Shown: positions 1 through 6,125, counted from the stretch's first letter. The stretch is 8,821 bases of DNA from Desulfobacteraceae bacterium (GCA_013202725.1 JABMRH010000132.1:1-8821); one strand, 5' to 3'. Notes: generated by a model from the letters alone, not told the origin. Made by a program: numbers and translations.

Positions 1-3
1 CGC

Positions 4-927
4 TTATTGATACGTTACATCTGAATTGTTTTCAGGCAGATTTGACTGACAGAGTGTACACATGGGAAAATCGTAATTTTCGTGAACCAGAGACTCCGTT
101 AAAAAATTATTACACATAAAACACTTGCGAACATTCTCAACTGCAAAAACCTCATCGTTATCCAAATCCATAAGTCTTGCCACCCGATCGTCTAAAAGTC
201 GCTGATAGCAGACCGCATCATCAAGCGTAGCGCTTCCCTCGACAACTTTTCTTTCAAATTCGTTGAAGCGATCCTCGTCGTTAAAACAGATTTCTTTTAA
301 AGAAAGCTTCACCCCGTATCCACCTATTCCTGATGCAAACAGATAAATATGCCGGTTGTTATCAATTATTTTGAGTCTCCGATTCCCCATGGTACAGCCC
401 AATACGAATTGTATAGCGTCTAACGCAGGGCTACTATTGTTTTCCGCAATAACTATGAGATCCCTTGAGGTATTTAGTTCCGGCAGAAGTTTGAGGGCCA
501 TGTGACACGCCTTGCAACCGAGGACCAATTCAGGACAAAGATCCCCGTGAAAATCGGCCACCCCTTCCAGGCGCATATGGGTCGACGATTTCCAGAGAGT
601 CAGAACTATTGCTTCTCCCCTTTTTAATACCCGAAAGTCGAGGGTCCATCGAATAGGAGACGGTGTATGAAGTGGATCGGAATCAGAAAGATGGAGGTAG
701 AGGTGGTAGGTGTTTCCATCTACAGTCTTTACCAGATACGTAAGATCATTATGGGACAGATCTCCCTTGAACGTCCCTAACAACTTGATCACCTTGTTGT
801 ATCGACCGTTGTTCGAAAACCCGAGAGGCCGCTGGCTCCTGTTGTCGTAATCCACGTGCACAGTCTGCTTAATCCATTCTGCCTGTCCGTTGCCAATTGC
901 TCGTAATTCATGTTCCATTTCAAGCAT
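4..927 (-). CDS. FmdE-family protein with N-terminal extension and C-terminal zinc-ribbon-like tail
   Basis: A complete 307-aa protein. Residues about 123-215 look like the FmdE domain (named after formylmethanofuran dehydrogenase subunit E). They carry the family's FHGxLCPxLxxG signature (F126, H127, C131, P132, G137) and the later DAIQ-x4-GCTxG block (about 170-181, C178). The usual Cys just before DAIQ is not seen; the sequence there reads SSPAL. C138 and C141 add a C-x2-C in the first helix. The tail has C269-x2-C272 and C290-x2-C293, a likely zinc ribbon. Residues 1-120 form a mixed alpha/beta region I do not recognise. There is no signal peptide, so it is probably cytoplasmic. In bacteria without methanofuran, FmdE proteins stand alone and are thought to bind or deliver metal; the true role here is unknown. 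A purine-rich AGGGAG lies 6 nt before the chosen ATG. The ATG three codons later is also possible. A leader hairpin (950-1000) precedes the gene. Confidence 0.8.
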   Translation of the reverse strand: MLEMEHELRAIGNGQAEWIKQTVHVDYDNRSQRPLGFSNNGRYNKVIKLLGTFKGDLSHNDLTYLVKTVDGNTYHLYLHLSDSDPLHTPSPIRWTLDFRVLKRGEAIVLTLWKSSTHMRLEGVADFHGDLCPELVLGCKACHMALKLLPELNTSRDLIVIAENNSSPALDAIQFVLGCTMGNRRLKIIDNNRHIYLFASGIGGYGVKLSLKEICFNDEDRFNEFERKVVEGSATLDDAVCYQRLLDDRVARLMDLDNDEVFAVENVRKCFMCNNFLTESLVHENYDFPMCTLCQSNLPENNSDVTYQ

Positions 928-949
928 CCTTCTCTCCCTTAAAACAAAA

Positions 950-1000
950 AAGCCACAAAGATTCTTAATTCCTTTTTCAGGGAATAAACCTTCGTGGCTT
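950..1000 (-). promoter_or_regulatory. Leader hairpin with U-tract upstream of the FmdE-family gene (copy 1)
   Basis: Read on the minus strand, AAGCCACGAAG pairs with CTTTGTGGCTT through 11 bp including one G-U. The 29-nt loop holds an inner ATTCC/GGAAT hairpin. The stem is followed by six T, one G and four T, then the Shine-Dalgarno and the ATG at 927. The form is that of an intrinsic terminator, but no minus-strand gene lies upstream that would need one. A role as leader attenuator is therefore the better reading. It shares sequence and layout with the hairpins at 1385-1433 and 4947-4984. Confidence 0.6.
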
Positions 1001-1012
1001 AATTCTATACTA

Positions 1013-1039
1013 ATTGTACCTAAAACAAATTGTTGAGAA
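1013..1039 (-). promoter_or_regulatory. Weak candidate promoter for the FmdE-family gene
   Basis: On the minus strand, TACAAT (1013-1018) matches the -10 consensus at 5 of 6 positions. The only nearby -35 candidate is TTCTCA (1034-1039), at a short 15-nt spacing. If used, transcription would start close to the base of the 950-1000 hairpin. A start further upstream, beyond the hairpin at 1059-1108, is equally possible. Confidence 0.25.
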
Positions 1040-1058
1040 CTTTAAATGTAAAATAAAA

Positions 1059-1108
1059 AAGGCCAAAAATGATCCGATAGCTTTTTACCAGTTCGGCCTT
1101 CTTAGCTT
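1059..1108 (-). terminator. Second, looser leader-type hairpin (copy 2), possibly a bidirectional terminator
   Basis: On the minus strand this begins AAGCTAAGAAGG, like the other copies' AAGCC..GAAGG, and ends GGCCTTTTTTATTTT. Two pairings compete. One is a long A/U-rich outer stem (AAG-CUAAGA with UUUUUGG-C-CUU, one bulge). The other is a compact AAGGCC/GGCCTT 6-bp stem directly before the U-tract. The plus strand also ends in a run of eight T (1107-1114), so it could stop transcription both ways between the divergent genes. It lies about 60 nt upstream of copy 1, giving a tandem arrangement. Confidence 0.45.
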
Positions 1109-1147
1109 TTTTTTCGATATACTTTTTTTAATAACTTTTTAAACAGA

Positions 1148-1162
1148 GCAATTTCTTATTGC
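1148..1162. promoter_or_regulatory. Palindromic operator-like site GCAAT-N5-ATTGC
   Basis: A perfect 5-bp inverted repeat with a 5-bp spacer. It ends four bases before the TTGACA -35 candidate at 1166 on the plus strand. The position and dyad symmetry suit a repressor or activator site. No regulator is identified, and a 10-base match can arise by chance in AT-rich DNA. Confidence 0.3.
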
Positions 1163-1165
1163 ATA

Positions 1166-1195
1166 TTGACATTTCTTTTAAAAGATTAATAAATT
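1166..1195 (+). promoter_or_regulatory. Candidate sigma70-type promoter, plus strand
   Basis: A consensus -35 TTGACA (1166-1171) is followed after 18 nt by TAAATT (1190-1195), a 4 of 6 match to the -10. It points towards the small gene at 1507 and would give a leader of about 300 nt. A second TTGACA lies downstream at 1277, so which is used cannot be decided from sequence. Confidence 0.35.
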
Positions 1196-1276
1196 TCTGT
1201 CAAGAAAAAACTCTGACTCAATTTTAATAGCAGGAGACATGGATCGGAAGGAAATCGAAATAGGCGGTATTTTTTG

Positions 1277-1305
1277 TTGACAATCTTTCTTTGTCTGTTT
1301 AATGC
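1277..1305 (+). promoter_or_regulatory. Candidate sigma70-type promoter for the small gene at 1507
   Basis: A consensus -35 TTGACA (1277-1282) is followed by TTTAAT at 1298-1303 (15-nt spacing) or TAATGC at 1300-1305 (17-nt spacing). Neither pair is ideal. The TTGACA/TTTAAT combination also occurs in the better-spaced promoter at 5054-5082, which also precedes a member of the hairpin family. Confidence 0.35.
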
Positions 1306-1384
1306 GAACATCACATGGATATATTGTAGCAAGAAGCTGCATTTTTTACCAGAAAAACAGGATTTAAAATTTAGATACAAAATA

Positions 1385-1442
1385 AAGCCGGGAAGGTGAG
1401 AACAGGTTAGAAGACCTGTCAGCTTTCTGGCTTTTTGTTTTT
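1385..1442 (+). promoter_or_regulatory. Leader hairpin with U-tract upstream of the small gene at 1507 (copy 3)
   Basis: AAGCCGGGAAG (1385-1395) pairs with CTTTCTGGCTT (1423-1433) through 11 bp including two G-U pairs. The 27-nt loop contains a perfect inner hairpin, ACAGGT (1402-1407) with ACCTGT (1414-1419). The outer stem runs into five T, one G and five T. The gene starts 64 nt further on, after its own Shine-Dalgarno. The polarity is the same as at the other copies, with the terminator-like U-tract facing the gene. The piece around AGAAGACCTG recalls the 3' end of cobalamin riboswitches, but the rest of that class is missing. Confidence 0.6.
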
Positions 1443-1506
1443 GGAGATGAATCTGGTTGATCACCGTATTTTGTTGGTGGAAGATTAGATAAGGGAGGCT
1501 TTGGTT

Positions 1507-1707
1507 ATGGATTTTATTGAAAAGGCAAGAATCAGATTGGAGAACTGGATCACACACAATGATCATCACCAGGAGGAATACGGGATGTTTGCCGAACAAC
1601 TGCAAGACGCGGGAAAGAATGAAAGTTCGGAGCACGTCCGAAAAATGATAGAAATGACAGTTAAAAGCAACGAATGTTTACTCAAGGCTTTAAAGGCCCT
1701 CGAGTAA
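1507..1707 (+). CDS. Small helical protein with an HNxxHxxEY motif, function unknown
   Basis: A 66-aa cytoplasmic protein, predicted almost wholly alpha-helical, with no signal peptide or membrane segment. It starts MDFIEKARIRLENW and carries W-I-x-H-N-x-x-H-H-x-x-E-Y at residues 14-26. A second amphipathic helix with one Cys (about residue 57) ends in ALKALE. The His/Glu-rich first helix looks able to bind a metal ion. I recall small proteins with this layout from Desulfobacterota but cannot name the family with confidence. ATG 1507 is preferred over an in-frame TTG at 1501: the strong GGGAGG (1493-1498) is 8 nt before the ATG and only 2 nt before the TTG. The gene is divergent from the FmdE-family gene and convergent with tonB, with 19 nt between stops and no terminator visible. 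Confidence 0.7.
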   Translation: MDFIEKARIRLENWITHNDHHQEEYGMFAEQLQDAGKNESSEHVRKMIEMTVKSNECLLKALKALE

Positions 1708-1726
1708 TTCGATAGATTGGAAATCA

Positions 1727-2371
1727 TCATGTAAGCTCAAATATGATTGTTATCTCTAATGGGATCGGCCCTTTGAATAGATCCCTGGGCGGTCTTGGAA
1801 ATGGTGACGCCTCTTTTACCGCATTAAGAGCCGCTTGGTCCAGAGCTCTGTATCGCGTACTCTTGGCAATCTTAAGCGAGGAGATATGGCCGTCAGGTTC
1901 AATCACAAAACGGACCGTCACTTGACCTTCAATCTGTCTTGTCTTGGCCGCACCAGGATACCTTTTGTGACTCTCTATCCTGAGCCGCACCATCTCTAAA
2001 TAGTCATTGGAGGTTACGCGGTCACTCATATCTCCCGGATTATCCGGAATGATAGGCATGCTTACACTTTCCATAAGAGAGTCCGGCAAATTCTTCTCCA
2101 CAGTATCCATCTTCATCGCTTTAAAACGCGGAATGATCCTCTTGCGTATATTCAGCTGTTTGATATCTTTTGGCTGTTTCGGCGTTTTAGGCCGGAATCG
2201 GGGCCTGGGGATATTTCTTGAAGGAGGTTTTGAAAAATCCTTCAGTGTTAATTCAATATAGGTCAATGCTTCCGACTGGTACACACCTGCAATGTGCATG
2301 AATATTATCAGGTGAATACCGAGGGAAATGCCGACCAGACCGCGAAGCAGCCAGTTGGGTTTTGTTTTCAA
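1727..2371 (-). CDS. tonB: TonB energy-transducing protein
   Basis: A 214-aa protein with TonB architecture. It has a short cytoplasmic start, one transmembrane helix (about residues 8-31, with H20 in the membrane anchor as in classical TonB), a proline/basic-rich periplasmic linker (about 48-82) and a C-terminal TonB domain (about 124-214). That domain has YPGAAKTRQIEGQVTVRF, a PDG turn (159-161), LDQAAL (178-182) and PFPRPP (190-195). It would carry proton-motive force from ExbBD to an outer-membrane receptor. The start is a TTG overlapping the exbD stop (TTGA), with an AAGGA just upstream, so translation is probably coupled to exbD. No ATG exists before the membrane helix. It is the last gene of the operon. 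Confidence 0.93.
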   Translation of the reverse strand: MKTKPNWLLRGLVGISLGIHLIIFMHIAGVYQSEALTYIELTLKDFSKPPSRNIPRPRFRPKTPKQPKDIKQLNIRKRIIPRFKAMKMDTVEKNLPDSLMESVSMPIIPDNPGDMSDRVTSNDYLEMVRLRIESHKRYPGAAKTRQIEGQVTVRFVIEPDGHISSLKIAKSTRYRALDQAALNAVKEASPFPRPPRDLFKGPIPLEITIIFELT

Positions 2372-2775
2372 AATTCCTTTTCCGTGGCCAAACAGAGTCT
2401 CCCTGCACCGGCTGCCTTGGCCACATCCATGATCTTGACCGCCTTATTGAGAATCACGGCCCGATCAGCCTTGATTACCACCAGTTTATCTTTCCGCCCG
2501 CCGATCATCTCCTTGAGCCTTTCAAAGAGATTACCGAGAGGAACTTCCTGATTTTCTAAAAACGCCCTTCCCTCTCGATCTACGTAAATCGTAATCTCCT
2601 GCTCTGTCTGAGGCGCGGAGGTCTTGGCCTGGGGCAGCTTGATCTTGATACCTTCGTCCACCATAAAGTTGGTGGTCAACAGAAAATAAATCAGAAGCAG
2701 AAAAATGATATCAATCAGCGATGTGAGAGGCATCTGTATCTGATAACGGGACTTTTTTTCGCGGTGAACCAACAT
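2368..2775 (-). CDS. exbD: ExbD/TolR-family proton channel subunit
   Basis: A 135-aa protein of the usual ExbD length. A basic N-terminus is followed by a single transmembrane helix (about 16-37) reading PLTSLIDIIFLLLIYFLLT. D22 is the membrane aspartate essential for proton passage in this family. The periplasmic domain follows (about 55-135), with the typical EITIYVDREG strand and a KADRAV segment. AAGGA lies 7 nt before the ATG. It sits 51 nt after exbB and overlaps tonB. It is named ExbD rather than TolR because tonB follows directly and no tolA, tolB or pal is present. Confidence 0.93.
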   Translation of the reverse strand: MLVHREKKSRYQIQMPLTSLIDIIFLLLIYFLLTTNFMVDEGIKIKLPQAKTSAPQTEQEITIYVDREGRAFLENQEVPLGNLFERLKEMIGGRKDKLVVIKADRAVILNKAVKIMDVAKAAGAGRLCLATEKEF

Positions 2776-2823
2776 AATATGTTCCTTATAGAGAAATATA
2801 CCTTTTCATTTATCAAAACCACT

Positions 2824-2849
2824 CCCCTACCCCTGACCCCTGACCCCTG
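2824..2849. repeat. Short tandem heptanucleotide repeat (CCCCTGA) over the exbB stop
   Basis: The plus strand reads CCCCTA followed by CCCCTGA, CCCCTGA and CCCCTG. The array encodes the last residues and stop codon of exbB on the minus strand. Seven is not a multiple of three, so gain or loss of a unit would shift the frame, but by my reading gaining one unit adds only a few residues before the next stop. Confidence 0.75.
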
Positions 2850-3444
2850 TAATAGCCTTGATAAAGGTCACAGATCCATCCTGCAGACGGGCTTCATATT
2901 TGTCCACGCGGGAGACCAGATAGCTGTGGGCTACCATGGCGGGAAGCGCCACGGACAGACCCAGGGCAGTGGTCAACATGGCCTCCCAGATTCCACCGGC
3001 AAGAACTGCGGCATTGACCTTACCGCCCATCTGCTGGATTACCATAAAAGCCTTGATCATACCGATCACCGTCCCCAAAAGGCCGAGCAAAGGGGCTATA
3101 TTTGCGACGGTAGCAAGGGCCTGGAGGTACCTGGAAAGACCTCGCACCTCTCCATCAGTAGCATGAACAATAACCGTTTCCAGAATTTCCCGGTCCTGAT
3201 CTTTGACCTCCATTGCGTGTGCCAGAATACGTCCCATGGGGGAATTGCTCGAACCGGCAAGGTCATAGGCCTGATGGTCTTCACCCATTTTCAAGTGATG
3301 CGCGATTTTTTCCGCCAAACCGGACCCCCGGCTACTCATACGCGCAAAACGGATCACACGCTCCAGAAAAATGGCCAGAGCCAGAACAGAACATAAAAGG
3401 ATGGGTGTTACAAGAACACCACCTTTTGCAAGAAAATCAATCAT
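2827..3444 (-). CDS. exbB: ExbB/TolQ/MotA-family proton channel subunit
   Basis: A 205-aa protein with three expected membrane helices (about 8-28, 108-133 and 152-177). The second and third carry the family signatures: APLLGLLGTVIGMIKAF (about 117-133) and GGIWEAMLTTALGLSVALP (about 150-168). A cytoplasmic loop lies between helices 1 and 2. With ExbD it forms the inner-membrane proton-driven motor that powers TonB. The upstream gene's TAA stop lies inside the region leading into a strong GGGAGG Shine-Dalgarno for this ATG, only 12 nt separating the two genes, so the operon link is firm. A tandem heptamer overlaps the 3' end. Confidence 0.93.
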   Translation of the reverse strand: MIDFLAKGGVLVTPILLCSVLALAIFLERVIRFARMSSRGSGLAEKIAHHLKMGEDHQAYDLAGSSNSPMGRILAHAMEVKDQDREILETVIVHATDGEVRGLSRYLQALATVANIAPLLGLLGTVIGMIKAFMVIQQMGGKVNAAVLAGGIWEAMLTTALGLSVALPAMVAHSYLVSRVDKYEARLQDGSVTFIKAITGVRGQG

Positions 3445-3456
3445 GTTTATCCTCCC

Positions 3457-4917
3457 TTATTTTGCCATATCTTCAACGTCCGGTTTTCCATCAAAATCCA
3501 GATCTTGCTTACGCTTGATCAATGCCTCGGCATCGTCATATTCTTCCCATATATCCGGCTTCCCGTCGCCGTTTGTGTCTTCTTCAATGGCTGTTACACT
3601 ATTTTTCCGATAAAAATACCAGGCATCTACCCGACCATCTGCGTTGTTGTCCTCTTCCGCTCTTACCGCCTCTTTGGAATCGTTATAAAACCAGGTGATA
3701 TTAAGACGCCCGGTATTTTTGCCGTCCTCTTGGCTTTTTGTCAGCCTGCCGTTCTTATTGTAATATTCTCTCAGGTCAAGTCGGCTGTCGCTGTTTTCAT
3801 CCATCTCTTTAAGTCTTAAGACCCCATCTTTGTAAAAAAAACGGGCATCCACATTGCCATCATTATCTCCGTCCACTTCCATAACCATGGTCCATTTTGG
3901 TCGGTCAAACCACTGGGTCGTTTCAAACCGCCCGTCATGGTCATTATCCTTGATGAGTTTTGCTTTTTCCCCGTTTTTGTAAAAAACCTTCAGGTCAACC
4001 TTTCCATTCCCATCTTCGTCTTTTTCCACCCGTTCCTTTTCTTCTTTTTGGTTGAAAAATATTTTAACATCCGGTTTTCCGTCTTTATTTTCATCCTGGG
4101 TCTGAAGTGACATCTTCCCCTCTTTGAAAAATGAAATGGTTTCCATGAATCCGTCACAATCCGCATCATATTCGACCTTGACAGGCTCACCTTTTCTGTA
4201 AATTCTGATTCTGTCAATACGTCCGGTGTATCTTGTATCCTCTTCGATCTTTTCGGGATAGCCTTCGGTATCAAAATAACAGAAAAAGTCTTTTTTGCCA
4301 TCAAAACCGGTATCTTTTTCCTGATAAACCGGTCTTCCATTTTTGTACCAGGTCATAATATCATATACGCCATCCCTGTTGGAATCTTTTAGCTGCTCAA
4401 CCGGCTCGCTGTCTGTGAAACGGGTTACAATCTCAAACCGACCGTCATGGTCCTGGTCCTTTCTCTGTGTTGCGATCTCTCCCTTTTGATAAGTGTGAAA
4501 AGTGTCCATTTTGCCGTCCCCGTCAAAGTCATGACGGCTTTTCTCCGGAAGGCCTTCTGTATTATAAAAGATGACTCCTTCTGCCACTCCATCCCCGTCA
4601 TCATCCACCTTCTTCTCAACAGGCTTATCATCCTTGTAGGTTTGCCGGATGTTTACCTTTCCGTCTCCATCCGTGTCTCTGGTGCAAGAAGAAAGCCTGC
4701 CTTCCTGAAAATGGTAAACAGTGTCGAACCGGCCGTCCCCATTACTGTCCACCTCCAGTTTGGAAATTTTTCCTGCTCGATCAAAATGGGCGATTCGGTC
4801 TATCTTTCCATCCTCATTGGTATCCTGTCTCACGACATTTTTCTCTGCGTGCACAGATTCAGGCCATAATGGAAAGACCGAGGTTAGTATGAAAAGAAAC
4901 CGGATAAAGTAGTTCAT
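3457..4917 (-). CDS. Exported acidic protein of about 18 calcium-loop-like repeats
   Basis: A 486-aa protein with a signal peptide (about 1-24, cleavage likely after VHA), then about 18 and a half tandem units of 22-25 residues with no other domain. The consensus is D-x-N/D-x-D-G-K/R-x-D followed by an aromatic beta-hairpin (F/Y-x-x-G-x). The DxDxDG loops resemble those of EF-hand, dockerin and thrombospondin type 3 repeats, which bind Ca2+, so calcium binding in the periplasm or at the surface is likely but inferred. Some loops are degenerate (for example TRYTGRID and GKNTGRLN, where Asp is lost). It is the first gene of the exbB-exbD-tonB operon. The Shine-Dalgarno before the ATG is poor. 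No enzymatic motif is seen. A structural or metal-sensing partner of TonB uptake, or an adhesin-like protein, are alternatives. Confidence 0.8.
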   Translation of the reverse strand: MNYFIRFLFILTSVFPLWPESVHAEKNVVRQDTNEDGKIDRIAHFDRAGKISKLEVDSNGDGRFDTVYHFQEGRLSSCTRDTDGDGKVNIRQTYKDDKPVEKKVDDDGDGVAEGVIFYNTEGLPEKSRHDFDGDGKMDTFHTYQKGEIATQRKDQDHDGRFEIVTRFTDSEPVEQLKDSNRDGVYDIMTWYKNGRPVYQEKDTGFDGKKDFFCYFDTEGYPEKIEEDTRYTGRIDRIRIYRKGEPVKVEYDADCDGFMETISFFKEGKMSLQTQDENKDGKPDVKIFFNQKEEKERVEKDEDGNGKVDLKVFYKNGEKAKLIKDNDHDGRFETTQWFDRPKWTMVMEVDGDNDGNVDARFFYKDGVLRLKEMDENSDSRLDLREYYNKNGRLTKSQEDGKNTGRLNITWFYNDSKEAVRAEEDNNADGRVDAWYFYRKNSVTAIEEDTNGDGKPDIWEEYDDAEALIKRKQDLDFDGKPDVEDMAK

Positions 4918-4946
4918 AGGAAATCTTTTGTGCGCAGAAACAAAAA

Positions 4947-4984
4947 AAGCCGGGAAGACTACTGCCTATTAGCCTTCCTGGCTT
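4947..4984 (-). promoter_or_regulatory. Leader hairpin with U-tract upstream of the TonB operon (copy 4)
   Basis: On the minus strand AAGCCAGGAAG pairs with CTTCCCGGCTT through 11 positions with one A-C mismatch around a 16-nt loop, and runs into seven T, one G and three T. It lies in the leader of the 4917 gene, about 65 nt downstream of the expected transcription start and 30 nt before the ATG. It could instead be a distal terminator for the NicO operon, whose last stop is at 5214. The promoter at 5054-5082 between the two favours a leader role. It shares sequence with copies 1 and 3. Confidence 0.6.
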
Positions 4985-5053
4985 TTAATTTCTACTGTGA
5001 ATTAGTTGTTATAAAAATTCAGACTGCATCTTCTTGATACAATTAGATGCCAA

Positions 5054-5082
5054 ATTAAAGCAAAACCTCAAAAATTTGTCAA
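5054..5082 (-). promoter_or_regulatory. Sigma70-type promoter of the repeat protein-exbB-exbD-tonB operon
   Basis: On the minus strand, TTGACA (5077-5082, perfect -35) is separated by exactly 17 nt from TTTAAT (5054-5059, 4 of 6 to the -10). Transcription would begin near 5047 and give a leader of about 130 nt. That leader holds a TGAATT/AATTCA stem-loop and the terminator-like hairpin 4947-4984. The rest of the 296-bp gap (4918-5213) shows no gene. A TATAAT at 5114-5119 on the plus strand lacks a convincing -35. Confidence 0.6.
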
Positions 5083-5213
5083 CCTTTTTCTGCTTATTAT
5101 CTGCCTTATGGGATATAATATTTACAGGGATGTATTGTGGTTGCGTAATAGTTTAGTGCATTCTGCTAACACCGACCCAAAGAAAATATTTTTTGAGGGG
5201 GTTACGTGTTCAA

Positions 5214-6125
5214 TCAAATAATGGCGGTCAAAAATAACAATCCCAGGCATGTGATCATCAGGCCGGCGATTGTTTCAATCAAATACTCAAGTGTAATCAC
5301 CAGGCCGCCATTTCCGGCAACCATTCCAAGCAAGGCGGTTTTGCCTAATATGCCCATTACCACTACGCATGTGATGGTAAAGGCCATGCCGAGGGAAAGG
5401 GTAACCCCAAGCATGATGCCCAATCCGACCAGATTCATAGATAGAGCAAACAGCATAACCATTACTACCCCAGGGCATGGGATCATACCGACCACCAATG
5501 CCGATAACAAAGGACTATCGAGATACCGTTTATTGCTCTTATCGAAAGATGGGCGGCTGTTTTTTGCACTTTTTATCCATCTGTAAATGCTTTTGATCAG
5601 AATACCCAAACCCAGGCAGGCAATCAGGCTGAAGCTGATGATTTGGGTGATGCGTGTCACATCTTCCAATGTTCCTGTGATACTCTTCTCCAAAATAATG
5701 CGGATAATCAGCACAAACAGGATTCCCGATAAGCCATGAAACAAGGCAATAAAATTGCCAAAAAGTATCCCCCGCAATAATCTTGGACGTTGAGCTAAAA
5801 TGTACGATATGGCAAATACTTTGCCATGCCCTGGACCGGCTGCATGGATCGCCCCATAGGCAAAGGCAACCGCCAATAGAAAGGCTAAAGGTTTCAGGCT
5901 GTTGGTCGCTTTGGCCTCGCGCATCAGATCCGCCATTTTCTGGTTGAGCCGGTGCTGCCACAAAGCGATCATGGACAGAAACGGATTCCTGGCAGCAGGA
6001 TACGTCGTCATATGATGGGCTTTTGATTCAGGCTTGGCGGTAAACGGGTTCTGCGCAAAAACCGGCTGCAACATAACTGCTATGTAAACAGTCAAAAGGC
6101 AAAGTAATAAAAATGTGGTTCTCAT
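5214..6125 (-). CDS. NicO-family nickel/cobalt permease (RcnA-like)
   Basis: A 303-aa integral membrane protein with an N-terminal signal-like segment (1-24) and about six further hydrophobic helices. It carries the NicO hallmark HAAGPGHGK at residues 94-102 (H94, H100), a conserved-type FGNFIALFHGLSG segment with H130, and GMIPCPG at 213-219. These His/Cys positions line the metal path in related proteins. The cytoplasmic loop before GMIPCPG (about 181-205) is Lys/Ser/Arg-rich and lacks the His-rich stretch of E. coli RcnA. The start ATG overlaps the stop of the DUF1007 gene (ATGA), a pairing common for this family. The family transports Ni2+ or Co2+. Whether this member imports or exports cannot be read from sequence. 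It is the last gene of its operon, and no clear terminator follows. Confidence 0.88.
   Translation of the reverse strand: MRTTFLLLCLLTVYIAVMLQPVFAQNPFTAKPESKAHHMTTYPAARNPFLSMIALWQHRLNQKMADLMREAKATNSLKPLAFLLAVAFAYGAIHAAGPGHGKVFAISYILAQRPRLLRGILFGNFIALFHGLSGILFVLIIRIILEKSITGTLEDVTRITQIISFSLIACLGLGILIKSIYRWIKSAKNSRPSFDKSNKRYLDSPLLSALVVGMIPCPGVVMVMLFALSMNLVGLGIMLGVTLSLGMAFTITCVVVMGILGKTALLGMVAGNGGLVITLEYLIETIAGLMITCLGLLFLTAII

Larger units (their letters stand above)
928..1506. other. 578-bp AT-rich divergent intergenic region
   Basis: The stretch between the FmdE-family gene and the 66-aa gene holds hairpins at 950-1000, 1059-1108 and 1385-1433, a GCAAT palindrome at 1148 and plus-strand promoter-like sequences at 1166 and 1277. 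A small GTAGC/GCTGC stem (1326-1340) followed by ATTTTTT is also present. No convincing protein gene was found in it on either strand. Confidence 0.6.

Noticed and set aside
1239..1280. 13-codon frame with a good GGAG before its ATG, possible leader peptide
   Set aside because: It is too short to support alone, has no run of regulatory codons, and ends inside the TTGACA at 1277, so it may not even lie in the main transcript.
1326..1347. Small hairpin GTAGC/GCTGC followed by ATTTTTT, possible terminator
   Set aside because: A 5-bp stem with one G-U is too weak to call. It is only mentioned in the intergenic description.
1385..1433. Resemblance to the 3' end of a cobalamin riboswitch (GGGAAGG ... 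AGAAGACCTG)
   Set aside because: The upstream part of that class, including its conserved core and B12-box-like segments, is not present between 1300 and 1385. The sister hairpins also lack the AGAAGACCTG piece, so the likeness is probably chance.
1447..1488. 13-codon frame ending in ILLVED, like the start of a response regulator
   Set aside because: It stops at once at TAG, its putative Shine-Dalgarno is too close, and no receiver-domain sequence follows in any frame.
1186..1635. Minus-strand open frame of 149 codons
   Set aside because: It overlaps the 66-aa plus-strand gene, which has a strong Shine-Dalgarno, and spans leader hairpin DNA. Its Phe/Leu/Lys-rich translation is typical of AT-rich non-coding sequence.
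5206..5586. Plus-strand open frame of 126 codons near a TATAAT at 5114
   Set aside because: It is antisense to the conserved NicO permease and has no Shine-Dalgarno or recognisable protein character.
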